Of a DNA stretch of 64,000 nt, positions 43,947 to 53,179 are shown in pieces. Each line of letters begins with the position of its first letter. The stretch's first letter is position 1. The notes beneath the pieces are model-generated. The model searched no databases. It had not been told where the DNA came from and saw only the letters and a program-made list of their open reading frames with translations. The DNA is from an uncultured Verrucomicrobia subdivision 3 bacterium (GTDB lineage: Bacteria; Verrucomicrobiota; Verrucomicrobiae; Limisphaerales; UBA11358): contig CAINDH010000057.1 of NCBI GenBank assembly GCA_903847285.1, positions 1-64,000 of the forward strand. The letters are read 5' to 3'. A program made the position numbers and the translations under genes.

Positions 43947-45263
43947 ATGGAAACCGCTCGCCCTACCGATAAATTTTCCGCCCCGACCCAACGCCTCACT
44001 TCGCTCGACGCGCTGCGCGGGTTCGATATGTTCTGGATTCTAGGCGCTGACTCGCTTGCGTTGGCGCTGCACGAAACGAGCAACAACCCCGTCACGAAAT
44101 TTATCGCCGAGCAATTGGATCACGCGGAGTGGGCGGGTTTCAAGTTTTACGACCTGATTTTTCCGCTCTTCGTTTTCATCATGGGCGTCTCCACGGTTTT
44201 TTCGCTGACGAAAATTATTGAGCGCGAGGGCCGCGCCGCGGCGGTGAAACGCGTTTTGATCCGGGGGCTTCTGCTGTTTATTGTGGCGCTGATTTATTCC
44301 GGCGGTTTTACGAACCCGTGGCCGGACATGCGGTTGATGGGCGTGCTGAACCGTATTTCGCTTTGCTACACGGTCGGCGGACTGCTGTTTATTTTTTGCA
44401 ACGTGCGCATGCTGGTAGCGGCGGGCGCAGCGTTGCTACTTGGCTACTGGGCGCTGATGGCGAACATACCCATCCGCGACATCCATCTGGACAAGGAAGC
44501 GCTCGCCTTGCAGGCCGAGACGGCAGGTAGCGCCAAGCTCGCCGAAAAATTTCGCGATGCCGACAGTCCGTCGGCGAAAAACCCTTCTGCCACCAAAGAC
44601 CAATCGCTCTGGCAAGCCACGGAGAAAATGTATTTCGCCACGACCGCGCGCGTCACTGGCAAATACGAGCCGGGCTACAACCTGGCGAACCATTTTGACT
44701 ACGAGCATCTGCCGGCGCGCAAATACGATTTGTTCTATGACCCGGAAGGTTTCTTGAGCACGCTGCCGGCCATCGTCACCGGACTGCTGGGAATTTTCAC
44801 CGGACTATTTCTCCGCCGCTCGAACGTGCCGGAGATGAAGAAAGTTTTCACGCTCATCGGCGCAGGTGCGGTCAGCGCCACGGTGGGCTGGCTGTGGGGA
44901 GTTGAATTTCCCGTCATCAAAAAAATCTGGACTTCATCCTACGTCCTTGTTGCCGGTGGTTACAGCATGATGTTGCTCGGCTTGTTTTATTGGATCGTGG
45001 ATGTGAAACAAAAGACGACATGGTGCCAGCCGTTCATTTGGATTGGGATGAATCCGATCACGCTCTACCTCGCGAGCAATTTCATGGGCGGCCTTGGCTT
45101 TCACAAGTTGGCGAACCGGCTGGCTGGCGGTCCGGTGAAAAGTTTCTTTGATGCACACATTGCCAAAGGTTGCGGCGAGCTGGTGGTTTCGGCGGTGGGT
45201 GTTTTGCTCTTCGTGTGGTTCGCGCGCTTCTTATATCAGCGAAAAATTTTTCTGCGGCTGTGA
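43947..45263 (+). CDS. Heparan-alpha-glucosaminide N-acetyltransferase-like membrane protein (NagX/DUF5009 type)
   Basis: 438 residues with about ten membrane helices. RLTSLDALRGFDMFWILGAD is the family N-terminus; KFYDLIFPLFVFIMGVSTVFS, RLMGVLNRISLCY and the C-terminal WIGMNPITLYLASN are also diagnostic. A soluble loop of about 80 residues (SPSAKN...YDPEGFLSTLPAI) lies mid-protein. Relatives acetylate glucosamine across a membrane, and NagX proteins occur in bacterial GlcNAc-use clusters. With copy C of the regulatory element next to it, an amino-sugar role fits. The exact reaction, or a transport role, is unproven. Confidence 0.85.
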   Translation: METARPTDKFSAPTQRLTSLDALRGFDMFWILGADSLALALHETSNNPVTKFIAEQLDHAEWAGFKFYDLIFPLFVFIMGVSTVFSLTKIIEREGRAAAVKRVLIRGLLLFIVALIYSGGFTNPWPDMRLMGVLNRISLCYTVGGLLFIFCNVRMLVAAGAALLLGYWALMANIPIRDIHLDKEALALQAETAGSAKLAEKFRDADSPSAKNPSATKDQSLWQATEKMYFATTARVTGKYEPGYNLANHFDYEHLPARKYDLFYDPEGFLSTLPAIVTGLLGIFTGLFLRRSNVPEMKKVFTLIGAGAVSATVGWLWGVEFPVIKKIWTSSYVLVAGGYSMMLLGLFYWIVDVKQKTTWCQPFIWIGMNPITLYLASNFMGGLGFHKLANRLAGGPVKSFFDAHIAKGCGELVVSAVGVLLFVWFARFLYQRKIFLRL

Positions 45264-45285
45264 GGCGGGACAGGCAAATCCCCGT

Positions 45286-45314
45286 TTGACACGCACCGCT
45301 TGAATTCAGAGAAT
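45286..45314 (+). promoter_or_regulatory. Candidate sigma-70-type promoter of the peroxiredoxin gene
   Basis: A consensus TTGACA (45286-45291) is followed 17 bases later by GAGAAT (45309-45314). It lies 46 nt before the peroxiredoxin ATG. The -10 matches the consensus at only four positions, so this is a prediction. Confidence 0.45.
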
Positions 45315-45359
45315 TAACTCAGTCCGTTTTTAACAACTGAAACCAAACTAAAAATAATT

Positions 45360-45836
45360 ATGCCTATCGCTGTCGGTTCCAAAGCCCCTGATTTCACGCT
45401 CAAATCCAAATCGCCCGCCGATGTGGAAGTAAAACTGAGCAACAACTTCGGCAAGAAAAACACCGTGCTGCTGTTCTTCCCGCTCGCCTTCACCGGCGTT
45501 TGCACCACGGAAATGTGCAGCCTTTCCGCCGGCCTCGACGCTTACGCCAGCCTCGGCGCGGAAGTCATCGCCGTCAGCGTGGACAGTCCGTTCGCGCAAG
45601 CTGCTTGGGCCGCGAAGGAAAAAATTACCATCACGCTTGCCAGCGATCTGAACAAGACCGTGACCAAAGCCTACGACGTGGTGTTCCCGATGCTCGCAGG
45701 TGTGGGCGACACCTCCGCGCGCGCTGCGTTCGTCATTGATAAAGCCGGTGTGGTGCAATACAGCGAACAGACGGCGACGCCGAAAGATTTGCCGAACTTT
45801 GAAGCCATTAAGGCAACGCTGGCGAAGTTGCAGTAA
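45360..45836 (+). CDS. Peroxiredoxin (AhpC/TSA family, AhpE/BCP-like)
   Basis: 158 residues. VGSKAPDFTLKS opens the thioredoxin-like fold. FFPLAFTGVCTTEMCS has the peroxidatic Cys (about 48), with a second Cys five residues later; VIAVSVDSPFAQAAWA and GDTSARAAFVIDKAGVVQY match the 1-Cys/AhpE-like group. It reduces peroxides in the cytoplasm. No resolving Cys is evident at the usual C-terminal place. Single-gene unit with its own promoter candidate and terminator. Confidence 0.93.
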   Translation: MPIAVGSKAPDFTLKSKSPADVEVKLSNNFGKKNTVLLFFPLAFTGVCTTEMCSLSAGLDAYASLGAEVIAVSVDSPFAQAAWAAKEKITITLASDLNKTVTKAYDVVFPMLAGVGDTSARAAFVIDKAGVVQYSEQTATPKDLPNFEAIKATLAKLQ

Positions 45837-45853
45837 GTTCAGCCGTAAATTTC

Positions 45854-45883
45854 AAAGGCGCGTCGCAAGACGCGCCTTTTTCA
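45854..45883 (+). terminator. Rho-independent terminator after the peroxiredoxin gene
   Basis: AAGGCGCGTC and GACGCGCCTT form a perfect 10-bp stem with a GCAA tetraloop, followed by a T run, 18 nt after the stop codon. Confidence 0.93.
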
Positions 45884-45990
45884 TTTTAACCAGCGAAAAC
45901 AGACAGAGGAAAAGCGACAGGCTAATCAAAAAGTTGTTCGACATATAAATCCTTCGCTGCCTTCACGTGCTTAGCGCAACACGACTATTA

Positions 45991-46006
45991 TCTACATCTG
46001 TAAAGA
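45991..46006 (+). promoter_or_regulatory. BlaI/MecI-type operator, upstream site
   Basis: Dyad with core TACATCTGTA (45993-46002), matching the TACA/TGTA box of BlaI/MecI repressors. Its centre is 31 bp from the second site, three helical turns. Confidence 0.75.
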
Positions 46007-46021
46007 TTGCCCTTGACCAAA

Positions 46022-46035
46022 TCTACATTTGTAGA
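46022..46035 (+). promoter_or_regulatory. BlaI/MecI-type operator, downstream site
   Basis: TCTACA-TT-TGTAGA is a perfect palindrome ending 12 nt before the repressor start codon. Together with the upstream site it indicates autoregulation of the blaI-M56 unit. Confidence 0.8.
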
Positions 46036-46047
46036 GATAGTCGCGCC

Positions 46048-46437
46048 ATGCCTGCGCCAATTGTTGAGCTTACCGAGTCCGAATGGTCCGTCATCAAGGC
46101 CGTTTGGGATGCCGAACCCTGTACCGCGCCCGTCATCCAGGAAAAGCTTTTTAAGCCGACTGGCTGGCATTACTCGACCGTGCGCACGTTGATGGATCGC
46201 ATGGTTGTCAAGGGTGTGCTCAAGGCGAAGAAGGAGGGTAAGCTGACCATCTACCAGTCAGCCGTTACCCGCGCGCAGGCGCAGCACGGCGAGCTGATCT
46301 ACGCGCTCAAGCATGCTTTCAACGGCGCTCTCACGCCGATGGTGCAATGTCTTTTGGAGAGCAATGATTTGAACGCAGTGGAACTAGCGGAACTGGAATC
46401 GCTCATCAAGGCGAAGAAAAAATCCGCGAAGAAATAA
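46048..46437 (+). CDS. blaI: BlaI/MecI/CopY family transcriptional repressor
   Basis: 129 residues. Start at the ATG of MPAPIVELTESEWSVIKAVW, immediately downstream of two operators; a longer frame would run through them. The winged helix is clear: LTESEWSVIKAVWDAEPCTA, WHYSTVRTLMDRMVVKGVLKAKKEGK (recognition helix and wing). The C-terminal part forms the dimer helices and ends in a Lys-rich tail. It should repress its own operon until cleaved or displaced through the M56 protein 18 nt downstream. Confidence 0.93.
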   Translation: MPAPIVELTESEWSVIKAVWDAEPCTAPVIQEKLFKPTGWHYSTVRTLMDRMVVKGVLKAKKEGKLTIYQSAVTRAQAQHGELIYALKHAFNGALTPMVQCLLESNDLNAVELAELESLIKAKKKSAKK

Positions 46438-46455
46438 TCCACCTCAAGGCGCGAC

Positions 46456-49400
46456 ATGAATTCCTTAATCGAATCTTTGAACCAGTGGGGCGAAAACTTT
46501 TTGGTCTTCGCCTGGCCGATGCTCTGGCAATCCAGCCTGCTCATAGCGGGCTTGTTCGCGTTTGATTTTTTATTGCGGCGCAAGTTGCGAGCATCAATCC
46601 GTTACGCGCTGTGGTTGGTCGTTCTCGTGAAACTGTGCGTGTCGCCGACGCTGGCGTTCCCGACGAGTCCGGCGTGGTGGTGGCACGTCACCCCGCTGCC
46701 AGTCGTGGCCAAACCCGCGCCGCACTACACTGTTACTTACGCCGACGCGCCAATGCCGGAGTTGCCCCTGGTCACGCTGCCAGCGTTTGCTCCGCCCGCA
46801 CCAATGCTGACTAAAGCCGCGTGGCTGCTGGCTGGTTCCGTGACAATCAGCGCGCTGTTGTTCAGCTGGATGCTCGTGCGTTGGTGGCAAGTGGCGCGGC
46901 TGGTTCGTCGAGCCACGGCGGCCGAACAATTTTCAGGACAACTCGCCGATGCGTTGCGGCTGATTGGCGCGCCGGAAGCCGGCGTTCCGTCCGTTCGGTT
47001 GAAAATTGTTGCGGGGCGGATTTCGCCGGCGGTGTGTGGATTGTTGCGCCCCACGATTCTGCTTCCACTTACGCTTGCGGAAAATTTCTCGGGCGAACAA
47101 TTACGCGCGGTGTTGTTGCATGAATTGATCCATCTGCGTCGCTGGGATGTTTGGGTGAATTGTTTGCAGGCGTTACTCCAGATTTTTTACTGGTGGCATC
47201 CGCTGCTATGGATGGCGAACGCGCGCATCCGTCGCGTGCGCGAAGAGGCCGTGGACGATGCCGTGATGCTCGCGCTCCGCGACGAGGCGGAGTCCTACGC
47301 ACCGACTTTGCTGGAAGTGGCGAAGCTCGCGCTGAACCGTCCGCTGGTGAGCCTCGGTTTGGTAGGAATCATGGAATCGCGCCACGCGTTGCGGCAACGC
47401 ATCGAGCGGCTGGTGGATTTCCGTGCACCGCGTCACGCGGGACTGACGCTGGTGTCGCTGCTGGGAATTTTGGCCTTCACCGCCGTCGCCGTGCCGATGG
47501 GTGACCAGCCAGCGACGGTGGAAAAGGAAACTAAGTCCGCCGCTTTGAATACAAATGCCAGTCCGACCGCAGTCAGTGAAATGCTGACTAACTCAAATTT
47601 TCGCACGGTGCTTCGCGCGCTGGAGCAGCGAAGCACGTTTGAGCCGTTGAGCGAACCAGAAGCGGTCACGAGCAACGTACTGCACCCGCAAATGCGCGTG
47701 GTCAATTTGGTCGAGAACGCCATCGCTGTGCCTGCCGCCCCTCCGAAACCGGCAAGCATCAACACCAACGTGCCACAGATTTTGGTCACGACGCGGTTTT
47801 ACCTAGCGGCGTCGGCTATGAAATCTAGCCAGAATACTAGCACGGCCATTAGCACCTTGCTTGTGCAGCCAGCGGAGTTGACACGGTTGCAAACGAGTCT
47901 GGACTTGGACGGCTACCGGAAATTTTCCGCACCACGCGTGTTGACCATCAGCGGTGAACGGGCGGATATGTATGTCGGCAACGGAACCAACAGCACTAGT
48001 TTTTCCTGTCAGCCGACCGTGACCAACGGGCTGATTCAACTATTGCTGGAGGGTCGGGTCGTCTATGCGTTAAACGGCAGGCAGGCTACCAACCTGTTCA
48101 AGAGTAGTCAAGCAACGGTGGAGAATCATGGAGCCGCCATGATCAGCGTGGTGCATCCGCGCAATTCTGGCCTGACCAATCTCATCGTGCTCGCGAGTGT
48201 TGAGATTATTACGAACGCTGACGGATGGCGTCCAAGTCAGCCGAAGAAAATCGGAACCGGAAAAAGCGCGAGCGAGGGTTCGCGGGTTATGGCCTTCAAG
48301 CTGGATGGCACGGTGCGCGAAGACACATTGCGGCGGGCGTTGCTCGTTGCCGGGGTGAAAATGCCGCCAACGGTTTTATATTACTCGGACGGTGGCATCC
48401 TGCTGGTGCGCGGTTCGGTTGAGCAACTGGCGTTGGTTAATCGTGTGCTGCTAAAGCTCGACGGGACTTCGCCCGCAGAAATCGAGGCGAACATGACTGG
48501 CTTCAGCAAGCGGCTGGAAGAAACCAAGCCGGATCACGGCTACCCGACGAATCTATTTTTTACGCGGACATTCAAAACTGACGAGTGGAAGTTTCGCGCC
48601 AGCCTGCGGAAAACCGGGGCGGACATCAGCGACCTTACTAATTCTCCCGGGGTCGTCACCGCTGCGGTGCGGAAATTATTTGCCAGTCTTGGCGTAGATT
48701 GGGAAACACCGGTGGGCAAGTCGGTCTTTTACAATGACCGGAACGGGATGCTGTTTGTGCGGGCGACGACGGGAGATTTGGAGGTGATTGAACAAGCCAT
48801 TCAAACTTTCAACTACACGCCGCCGCAAATCCACATCAAGACCCGATTTTTTAGCGTGCCGAAAGGTGTGAGTTTATTTCCCGGTCAGACCCATGATATC
48901 AGCGGCGGTCTGGTAGGGATTCTTTCCAACACCAATGCCATGGCTTCCCTGCGCTCGCTGGAAAAGAGTCAGCGGATTGAAGTGATTGGCGAGCCGGAAG
49001 TTGTGACGACGAGCGGGCGGCAATGTCAGATGCGACAGACGCAAGTGATAACATTGCTCACAAATTTTTACGTGGAAGAGGTTTTCACGAACATTAATGG
49101 CAAATTGGACGGAACTACCGCCATCCGGCCAGCCGTTATGCCAGTCGAAACTGGCCCGGTGTTTGATGTGGTGCCAACGGTGCTTGCGGATGGCAATACG
49201 TTGGATTTGACCATGACTGCTTCGAGCGTAGAGTTTTTTGGCTACTCGACAATTCCCTCCAACATGGTGCCAGTCACGGCCACCAACTCCGCCGGTGAGA
49301 TAATCAATCTACCTTCGGTCTGGCCAGCCGTGCAGGTGTATCGCAAATCGGCTCACGTCAATTTGTATGACAATCAGACTGCGGTTTTGGTGCTCCGCAA

Positions 49401-49617
49401 TCCAGAGCAGGTAAAATTTGCTCCGCCAGATGCACTACGTGAAGAAGCGGTTGCCAACTGGATTCGTGACGGCAAAAAGAAAAAACATGTGGAAGGAAAT
49501 GAAATCATAGTATTCATTACCGCCACCATAGTAGACCCGGCGGCCAACCGCGTTCATGCAGATGACGAATTGCCGTTCGCGCAAAAAGGAATTCCTCCGC
49601 AGCCGCAGGCGAAGTGA
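46456..49617 (+). CDS. BlaR1-like M56 metalloprotease with secretin-like periplasmic modules
   Basis: 1053 residues. Helices at about 18-40, 48-68 and 120-141 precede the zinc protease loop: ISPAVCGLLRPTILLP, HELIHLRRWD (zinc His222 and His226) and REEAVDDA (third ligand Glu263 or 264). A fourth helix is at about 331-347. In BlaR1 the external part is a penicillin-binding sensor of about 250 residues. Here it is about 700 residues without SxxK/KTG. Instead there are two related modules (LRALEQRSTFEPLSEPEAVT...QILVTTRFY and LRSLEKSQRIEVIGEPEVVT...QIHIKTRFF) and a secretin-like stretch VETGPVFDVVPTVLADGNTLDLTM. Predicted to sense an envelope signal and inactivate BlaI. Confidence 0.85.
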   Translation: MNSLIESLNQWGENFLVFAWPMLWQSSLLIAGLFAFDFLLRRKLRASIRYALWLVVLVKLCVSPTLAFPTSPAWWWHVTPLPVVAKPAPHYTVTYADAPMPELPLVTLPAFAPPAPMLTKAAWLLAGSVTISALLFSWMLVRWWQVARLVRRATAAEQFSGQLADALRLIGAPEAGVPSVRLKIVAGRISPAVCGLLRPTILLPLTLAENFSGEQLRAVLLHELIHLRRWDVWVNCLQALLQIFYWWHPLLWMANARIRRVREEAVDDAVMLALRDEAESYAPTLLEVAKLALNRPLVSLGLVGIMESRHALRQRIERLVDFRAPRHAGLTLVSLLGILAFTAVAVPMGDQPATVEKETKSAALNTNASPTAVSEMLTNSNFRTVLRALEQRSTFEPLSEPEAVTSNVLHPQMRVVNLVENAIAVPAAPPKPASINTNVPQILVTTRFYLAASAMKSSQNTSTAISTLLVQPAELTRLQTSLDLDGYRKFSAPRVLTISGERADMYVGNGTNSTSFSCQPTVTNGLIQLLLEGRVVYALNGRQATNLFKSSQATVENHGAAMISVVHPRNSGLTNLIVLASVEIITNADGWRPSQPKKIGTGKSASEGSRVMAFKLDGTVREDTLRRALLVAGVKMPPTVLYYSDGGILLVRGSVEQLALVNRVLLKLDGTSPAEIEANMTGFSKRLEETKPDHGYPTNLFFTRTFKTDEWKFRASLRKTGADISDLTNSPGVVTAAVRKLFASLGVDWETPVGKSVFYNDRNGMLFVRATTGDLEVIEQAIQTFNYTPPQIHIKTRFFSVPKGVSLFPGQTHDISGGLVGILSNTNAMASLRSLEKSQRIEVIGEPEVVTTSGRQCQMRQTQVITLLTNFYVEEVFTNINGKLDGTTAIRPAVMPVETGPVFDVVPTVLADGNTLDLTMTASSVEFFGYSTIPSNMVPVTATNSAGEIINLPSVWPAVQVYRKSAHVNLYDNQTAVLVLRNPEQVKFAPPDALREEAVANWIRDGKKKKHVEGNEIIVFITATIVDPAANRVHADDELPFAQKGIPPQPQAK

Positions 49618-49627
49618 TTCAGGTAGA

Positions 49628-50656
49628 CTACCGCACCGCTACGGGCCAGCCATTCGACCAGTCTATTTTTCCAATCGCGAGGCGTGAGCGTCCGCGCGAT
49701 GCGTCGTCGTAGTAGTGATAGCTGAATTGCGTCAGGCCATTCGTGCCGCCGTCGTCCATGATGCCGATGTGGCCGGGGCCGATAAATCTTCCGAACGTTT
49801 CGAGGAAGGGTGAACCGCCGCCGGTGGCGAGGTCATTGCCATCGCGGTCGCGATACGGGCCGGTGATTTTTTCGGCGCGGCCCACGCGGACTTCGTAGGT
49901 GCTGTTCGTGCCTTTGCAACATTGACCCCAGTTCACGAAGAGATAATAAAAATTCTCGTGCCGCGTCAGGCACGCGGCTTCGATAGATTCATTCCAGGCA
50001 AGGTGCTGCGGCGCATTGGTGTTCGTGCGCTTGCCGGTCTGAGGGTTAAGTTCCATCAGAAAAATCCCTTTCCAGTAAGAGCCAAATGCCAGCCATAGCT
50101 TTCCGTCCCGATCTAAAAATGCGCTGGGGTCAATCGTATTGAATGGGCTGCCGTTGGTGGAGGAGATCACCGCTCCAGCATCTTGCCAGAAATAATTAGT
50201 CGCGGAAAAATCCAGCGTGGAACTGGTGGCGAGGCCGATGACGGAAGTGGGTTTGCCAAACTTGGAGCAGGAGTAGTAGAGAAAAAATATTCCGCGCACT
50301 CGCACCACGTCTGGTGCCCAGACGACGCCGTCATAATCGTGAACGTAGTCATTCACCCACTTCGGCACGTTTCCGAAGACGGGCTGGCCATTTTCCCAGA
50401 GCCGCAAATCAGGCGACGACTTGGTGCGGATACCGGGCCCGGTGCCAAACATATAAAATTTTGAGTGTTCTTTCACGATGGACGACGGGTCGTGAGTGAA
50501 GGTCTGGCCCGTCAACTCCATCGGGATGAATTGCGATTGCGCACGGCTGGCAACCGCCATGGCTAAGAACAACAGTCTGATGAATGATTTCAAGCGCGAC
50601 CAGTTAAGCCATACATTTTTGCCGTGGCGAGTTTTTTGTCCGACTTCGCCTGACAT
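49628..50656 (-). CDS. GH43 family glycoside hydrolase (endo-arabinanase-like), secreted
   Basis: 342 residues with a hydrophobic signal after a 24-residue basic N-terminus. Five-bladed propeller motifs: THDPSSIVKEHSKFYMFGTG (general base Asp), GVVWAPDV, NTIDPSAFLDRDGKLWLAFG (pKa-modulating Asp), ESIEAACLTRHENFYYLF (general acid Glu) and PGHIGIMDDGG. These fit the arabinan endo-1,5-alpha-L-arabinosidase subgroup. A plant-polysaccharide enzyme is out of theme with the peptidoglycan genes around it. Convergent with the M56 gene (10 nt). Confidence 0.88.
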   Translation of the reverse strand: MSGEVGQKTRHGKNVWLNWSRLKSFIRLLFLAMAVASRAQSQFIPMELTGQTFTHDPSSIVKEHSKFYMFGTGPGIRTKSSPDLRLWENGQPVFGNVPKWVNDYVHDYDGVVWAPDVVRVRGIFFLYYSCSKFGKPTSVIGLATSSTLDFSATNYFWQDAGAVISSTNGSPFNTIDPSAFLDRDGKLWLAFGSYWKGIFLMELNPQTGKRTNTNAPQHLAWNESIEAACLTRHENFYYLFVNWGQCCKGTNSTYEVRVGRAEKITGPYRDRDGNDLATGGGSPFLETFGRFIGPGHIGIMDDGGTNGLTQFSYHYYDDASRGRSRLAIGKIDWSNGWPVAVR

Positions 50657-50796
50657 AAAAAATTGACGCGAGAAATAGGGACAGTTTTTGTCATATTCAT
50701 GGACGATTTTGGGCGGCGTGTGCGGCCAAATCGGTTGGTATGGCGACTGCTAATCAAGTCAACGCAACGGTTCAATTAACCTCCAACAAACTTGTT

Positions 50797-51078
50797 ATGA
50801 AAATGAAAAAAATTCTCGCAGTTCTTACGCTCGCTTCTTTTGCCAGCCTGACGGCGGCGGTGGCTGGTGGCACGTTTAATACTGGCATCGCTAATTCTGA
50901 CAGCACTGATGTGCAAAAGCGTAGCGATGGCAGTCTCATCATCACCGGTAATCCACCTGCGACGCCAGCACCGCGCGGCGATGGTGACCGGGAAAAAAAT
51001 CATGGCGCCGCGCCCAAACCCGTGACGCCGCCGCCAGCCCCCAGTAGTTCTGGCAACACCGGTGCCATTGGCACCTGA
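50797..51078 (+). CDS. Small secreted protein of unknown function
   Basis: 93 residues. A Sec signal (MKMKKILAVLTLASFASLTAAVAG) is followed by a short Asp/Ser-rich segment (GIANSDSTDVQKRSDGSLIITGN) and a Pro-rich, Gly/Asn-ended tail (PKPVTPPPAPSSSGNTGAIGT). No family recognised. The start is the second ATG of the frame, chosen for the signal peptide. Followed by a strong terminator, so it is probably an independent transcript. Divergent from the GH43 gene. Confidence 0.7.
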   Translation: MKMKKILAVLTLASFASLTAAVAGGTFNTGIANSDSTDVQKRSDGSLIITGNPPATPAPRGDGDREKNHGAAPKPVTPPPAPSSSGNTGAIGT

Positions 51079-51096
51079 TTTAAAGCTTCATCAAAC

Positions 51097-51127
51097 AAAA
51101 AGCCCGCTCACTAGAGCGGGCTTTTTT
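51097..51127 (+). terminator. Rho-independent terminator after the small secreted protein gene
   Basis: GCCCGCTC and GAGCGGGC pair around ACTA, with an A run before and a six-T run after; probably functional for the plus-strand gene. Confidence 0.93.
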
Positions 51128-51310
51128 ATGCGGGACCTGCCGTAACCGCGCCGGGTTGATTTGTATTTTTTACTATTTGGCGGTGGGTGGTGGCGTTTTT
51201 ATGTGACCTCAAATGGTCTGAATTGAGGGGTTAATAGTCACAAAACAGCCAACAAAACGCTGCTTGGGTCTCATTTCTATAAGATAATTAAGGGTGCACG
51301 GTATTCTGGA

Positions 51311-51342
51311 AAACAAAACCCCCCTGCGTTTACAGGGGGGGG
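51311..51342 (-). terminator. Rho-independent terminator of the tRNA-fMet gene
   Basis: On the minus strand CCCCCCTG pairs with CAGGGGGG around a six-base loop, followed by TTTTGTTTT. It lies 15 nt beyond the tRNA 3' end. Confidence 0.88.
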
Positions 51343-51356
51343 CGGGATATTAAAAT

Positions 51357-51433
<77 letters not shown>

Positions 51434-51524
51434 AACAAGGATGAGTAATCTAGCGGCCACACAGCGTCGGGGCAAGTTGTTTCGATGGCTAAATACGTTT
51501 CGTTCTATTTTCAATGCGCTTTTA

Positions 51525-51857
51525 TTAAGCCTTTTTTACAAAGCATGCTTTTAAGCCGACGGCGATGCCATCTACCTTGCAGGAAATTTCATGGTCGCCG
51601 TCACCGAGGCGGATGGGTTTAGATTTGGAACCGCCTTTGAGGACTTGTGACCCACCAAGTTTCAAATCTTTGATGAGAATGACACAGTCGCCGTCTGTCA
51701 GCACGGTTCCATGGGCATCTTTGACGATGCGCGGTCCGTCGGCGATTTCGGGTGCCGCAGCGCGCGGCCATTCGTGACCGCAGGTGATACATTCCCATTT
51801 ATCGGGAAATTCCAGAACCTCGGTCATCTCGCACATGGGGCAGGCAGGTTTGCTCAT
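51525..51857 (-). CDS. PhnA/YjdM family zinc-ribbon protein
   Basis: 110 residues. The N-terminal zinc ribbon CPMCEM...WECITCGHEW is followed by the PhnA domain with VKDAHGTVLTDGDCVILIKDLKLGGS and KGGSKSKPIRLGDGDHEISCKVDG. Length matches the family. Despite the historical name, the family is not required for phosphonate breakdown and its function is uncertain. Start at the ATG of MSKPACPMC; three residues more are open upstream. Single gene. Confidence 0.93.
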   Translation of the reverse strand: MSKPACPMCEMTEVLEFPDKWECITCGHEWPRAAAPEIADGPRIVKDAHGTVLTDGDCVILIKDLKLGGSQVLKGGSKSKPIRLGDGDHEISCKVDGIAVGLKACFVKKA

Positions 51858-52012
51858 AAGCCGCACAATATAAATATTCCCGCTGGGAACTCAACGGAGC
51901 ACTTTGTGCAAGTTTGGCCTCATAGACGAATGCGTCAGAGTTGACATCAACGTAGCGCGTCGGGCATAAATTGCTGCCCGCATATCTCAACCAGGCTGAA
52001 GGAATAAACAGC

Positions 52013-53179
52013 ATGAGCACTATCCGTGTTTTAGTCGGCACAAAAAAAGGCGCGTTCATCTTGACGGCGGACGGCCTCCGCAAGGATTGGAAAATTTCCG
52101 GCCCGCACTTCGCTGGGTGGGAAATGTATCACCTCAAAGGTTCGCCAGCTGATCCCAACCGCATTTACGCCTCGCAGACCAGCGGCTGGTTTGGCCAGAT
52201 TATCCAGCGCTCTGACGATGGCGGAAAAACGTGGAATACACCCGGCAGCAGTCCGGAAGATTTGAAAGGCGAAGGCGGTTTCCCGAAAGGCGAGAGCAAC
52301 AAGTTTATCTATGAAGGCGAAGTCGGCAAACACCTGTGGTATGACGGCGCACCGCATCCGTGGGAGTTCAAGCGCATCTGGCATATCGAGCCGTCCCTGA
52401 CCGATCCCGATACGGCGTATGCGGGAGCGGAGGACGCGGCGATATTCAAAACTACCGATGCCGGGAAAACGTGGAAGGAACTTTCAGGGCTACGTCAGGT
52501 TAAAAGCCAGCTTTGGCAACCCGGAGCTGGCGGCATGGGGGTTCACACCATTCTGCTAGACCCGAAAAATGCGAAACGGATTTTCGTCGCGATTTCGGCG
52601 GGCGGCTGTTTCCGCACGGATGACGGCGGGAAAACTTGGAAGCCGATCACGAAGGGCTTGAAGTCACCCTACGAGTTGCCCGACCCGGATGCCGAAGTCG
52701 GCCATTGCGTTCATCGCATCGCGCTGCATCCGTCCAAGCCAGGCGTGCTGTTCATGCAAAAGCATTGGGACGTGTTGCGTTCCGACAACGCGGGTGACCA
52801 ATGGAACGAAGTCAGCGGCAATCTACCGAGCGACTTCGGTTTCCCGATTGATGTCAATTTTAACGAGCCGGAGACGATTTATGTCGTGCCCATCACGAGC
52901 GATTCGCTGCATTATCCGCCGGAAGGGAAGCTGCGCGTCTATCGCAGCAAGACCGGCGGCGGCGAATGGGAGCCGCTGACCAAAGGGCTGCCGCAAAAAG
53001 ATTGCTACGTGAACGTGCTGCGTGATGCGATGGCGGTGGATCAACTCGACAAATGCGGAATCTATTTCGGCACCACCGGCGGACAGGTTTATTGCTCGCC
53101 CGACGGCGGCGATACTTGGAGCGCCATCATGCGTGACCTGCCGGCGGTTTATTCCGTCGAAGTGCAAACACTGAAATGA
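52013..53179 (+). CDS. BNR/Asp-box repeat propeller protein (sialidase/VPS10-like)
   Basis: 388 residues, no signal peptide. Four Asp boxes are visible: [24 protein letters not shown] and SPDGGDTW, spaced as in a six- or seven-bladed propeller. Conserved blocks include [11 protein letters not shown] at the N-terminus, [25 protein letters not shown]-like [15 protein letters not shown] and [16 protein letters not shown]. Annotated elsewhere as exo-alpha-sialidase or glycosyl hydrolase, but catalytic Arg triads are not evident, so enzymatic activity is doubtful. Overlaps the MoaD-like gene by 4 nt. AAGGA lies ten bases before the ATG. Confidence 0.88.
   Translation: MSTIRVLVGTKKGAFILTADGLRKDWKISGPHFAGWEMYHLKGSPADPNRIYASQTSGWFGQIIQRSDDGGKTWNTPGSSPEDLKGEGGFPKGESNKFIYEGEVGKHLWYDGAPHPWEFKRIWHIEPSLTDPDTAYAGAEDAAIFKTTDAGKTWKELSGLRQVKSQLWQPGAGGMGVHTILLDPKNAKRIFVAISAGGCFRTDDGGKTWKPITKGLKSPYELPDPDAEVGHCVHRIALHPSKPGVLFMQKHWDVLRSDNAGDQWNEVSGNLPSDFGFPIDVNFNEPETIYVVPITSDSLHYPPEGKLRVYRSKTGGGEWEPLTKGLPQKDCYVNVLRDAMAVDQLDKCGIYFGTTGGQVYCSPDGGDTWSAIMRDLPAVYSVEVQTLK

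Noticed and set aside
43851..43991. N-terminal extension of the serine hydrolase at 42459
   Set aside because: The extra codons only translate the conserved 35-bp element and would bury the signal peptide.
52013..53179. Calling the Asp-box protein a sialidase
   Set aside because: Asp boxes are structural; no signal peptide or catalytic Arg triad could be seen.
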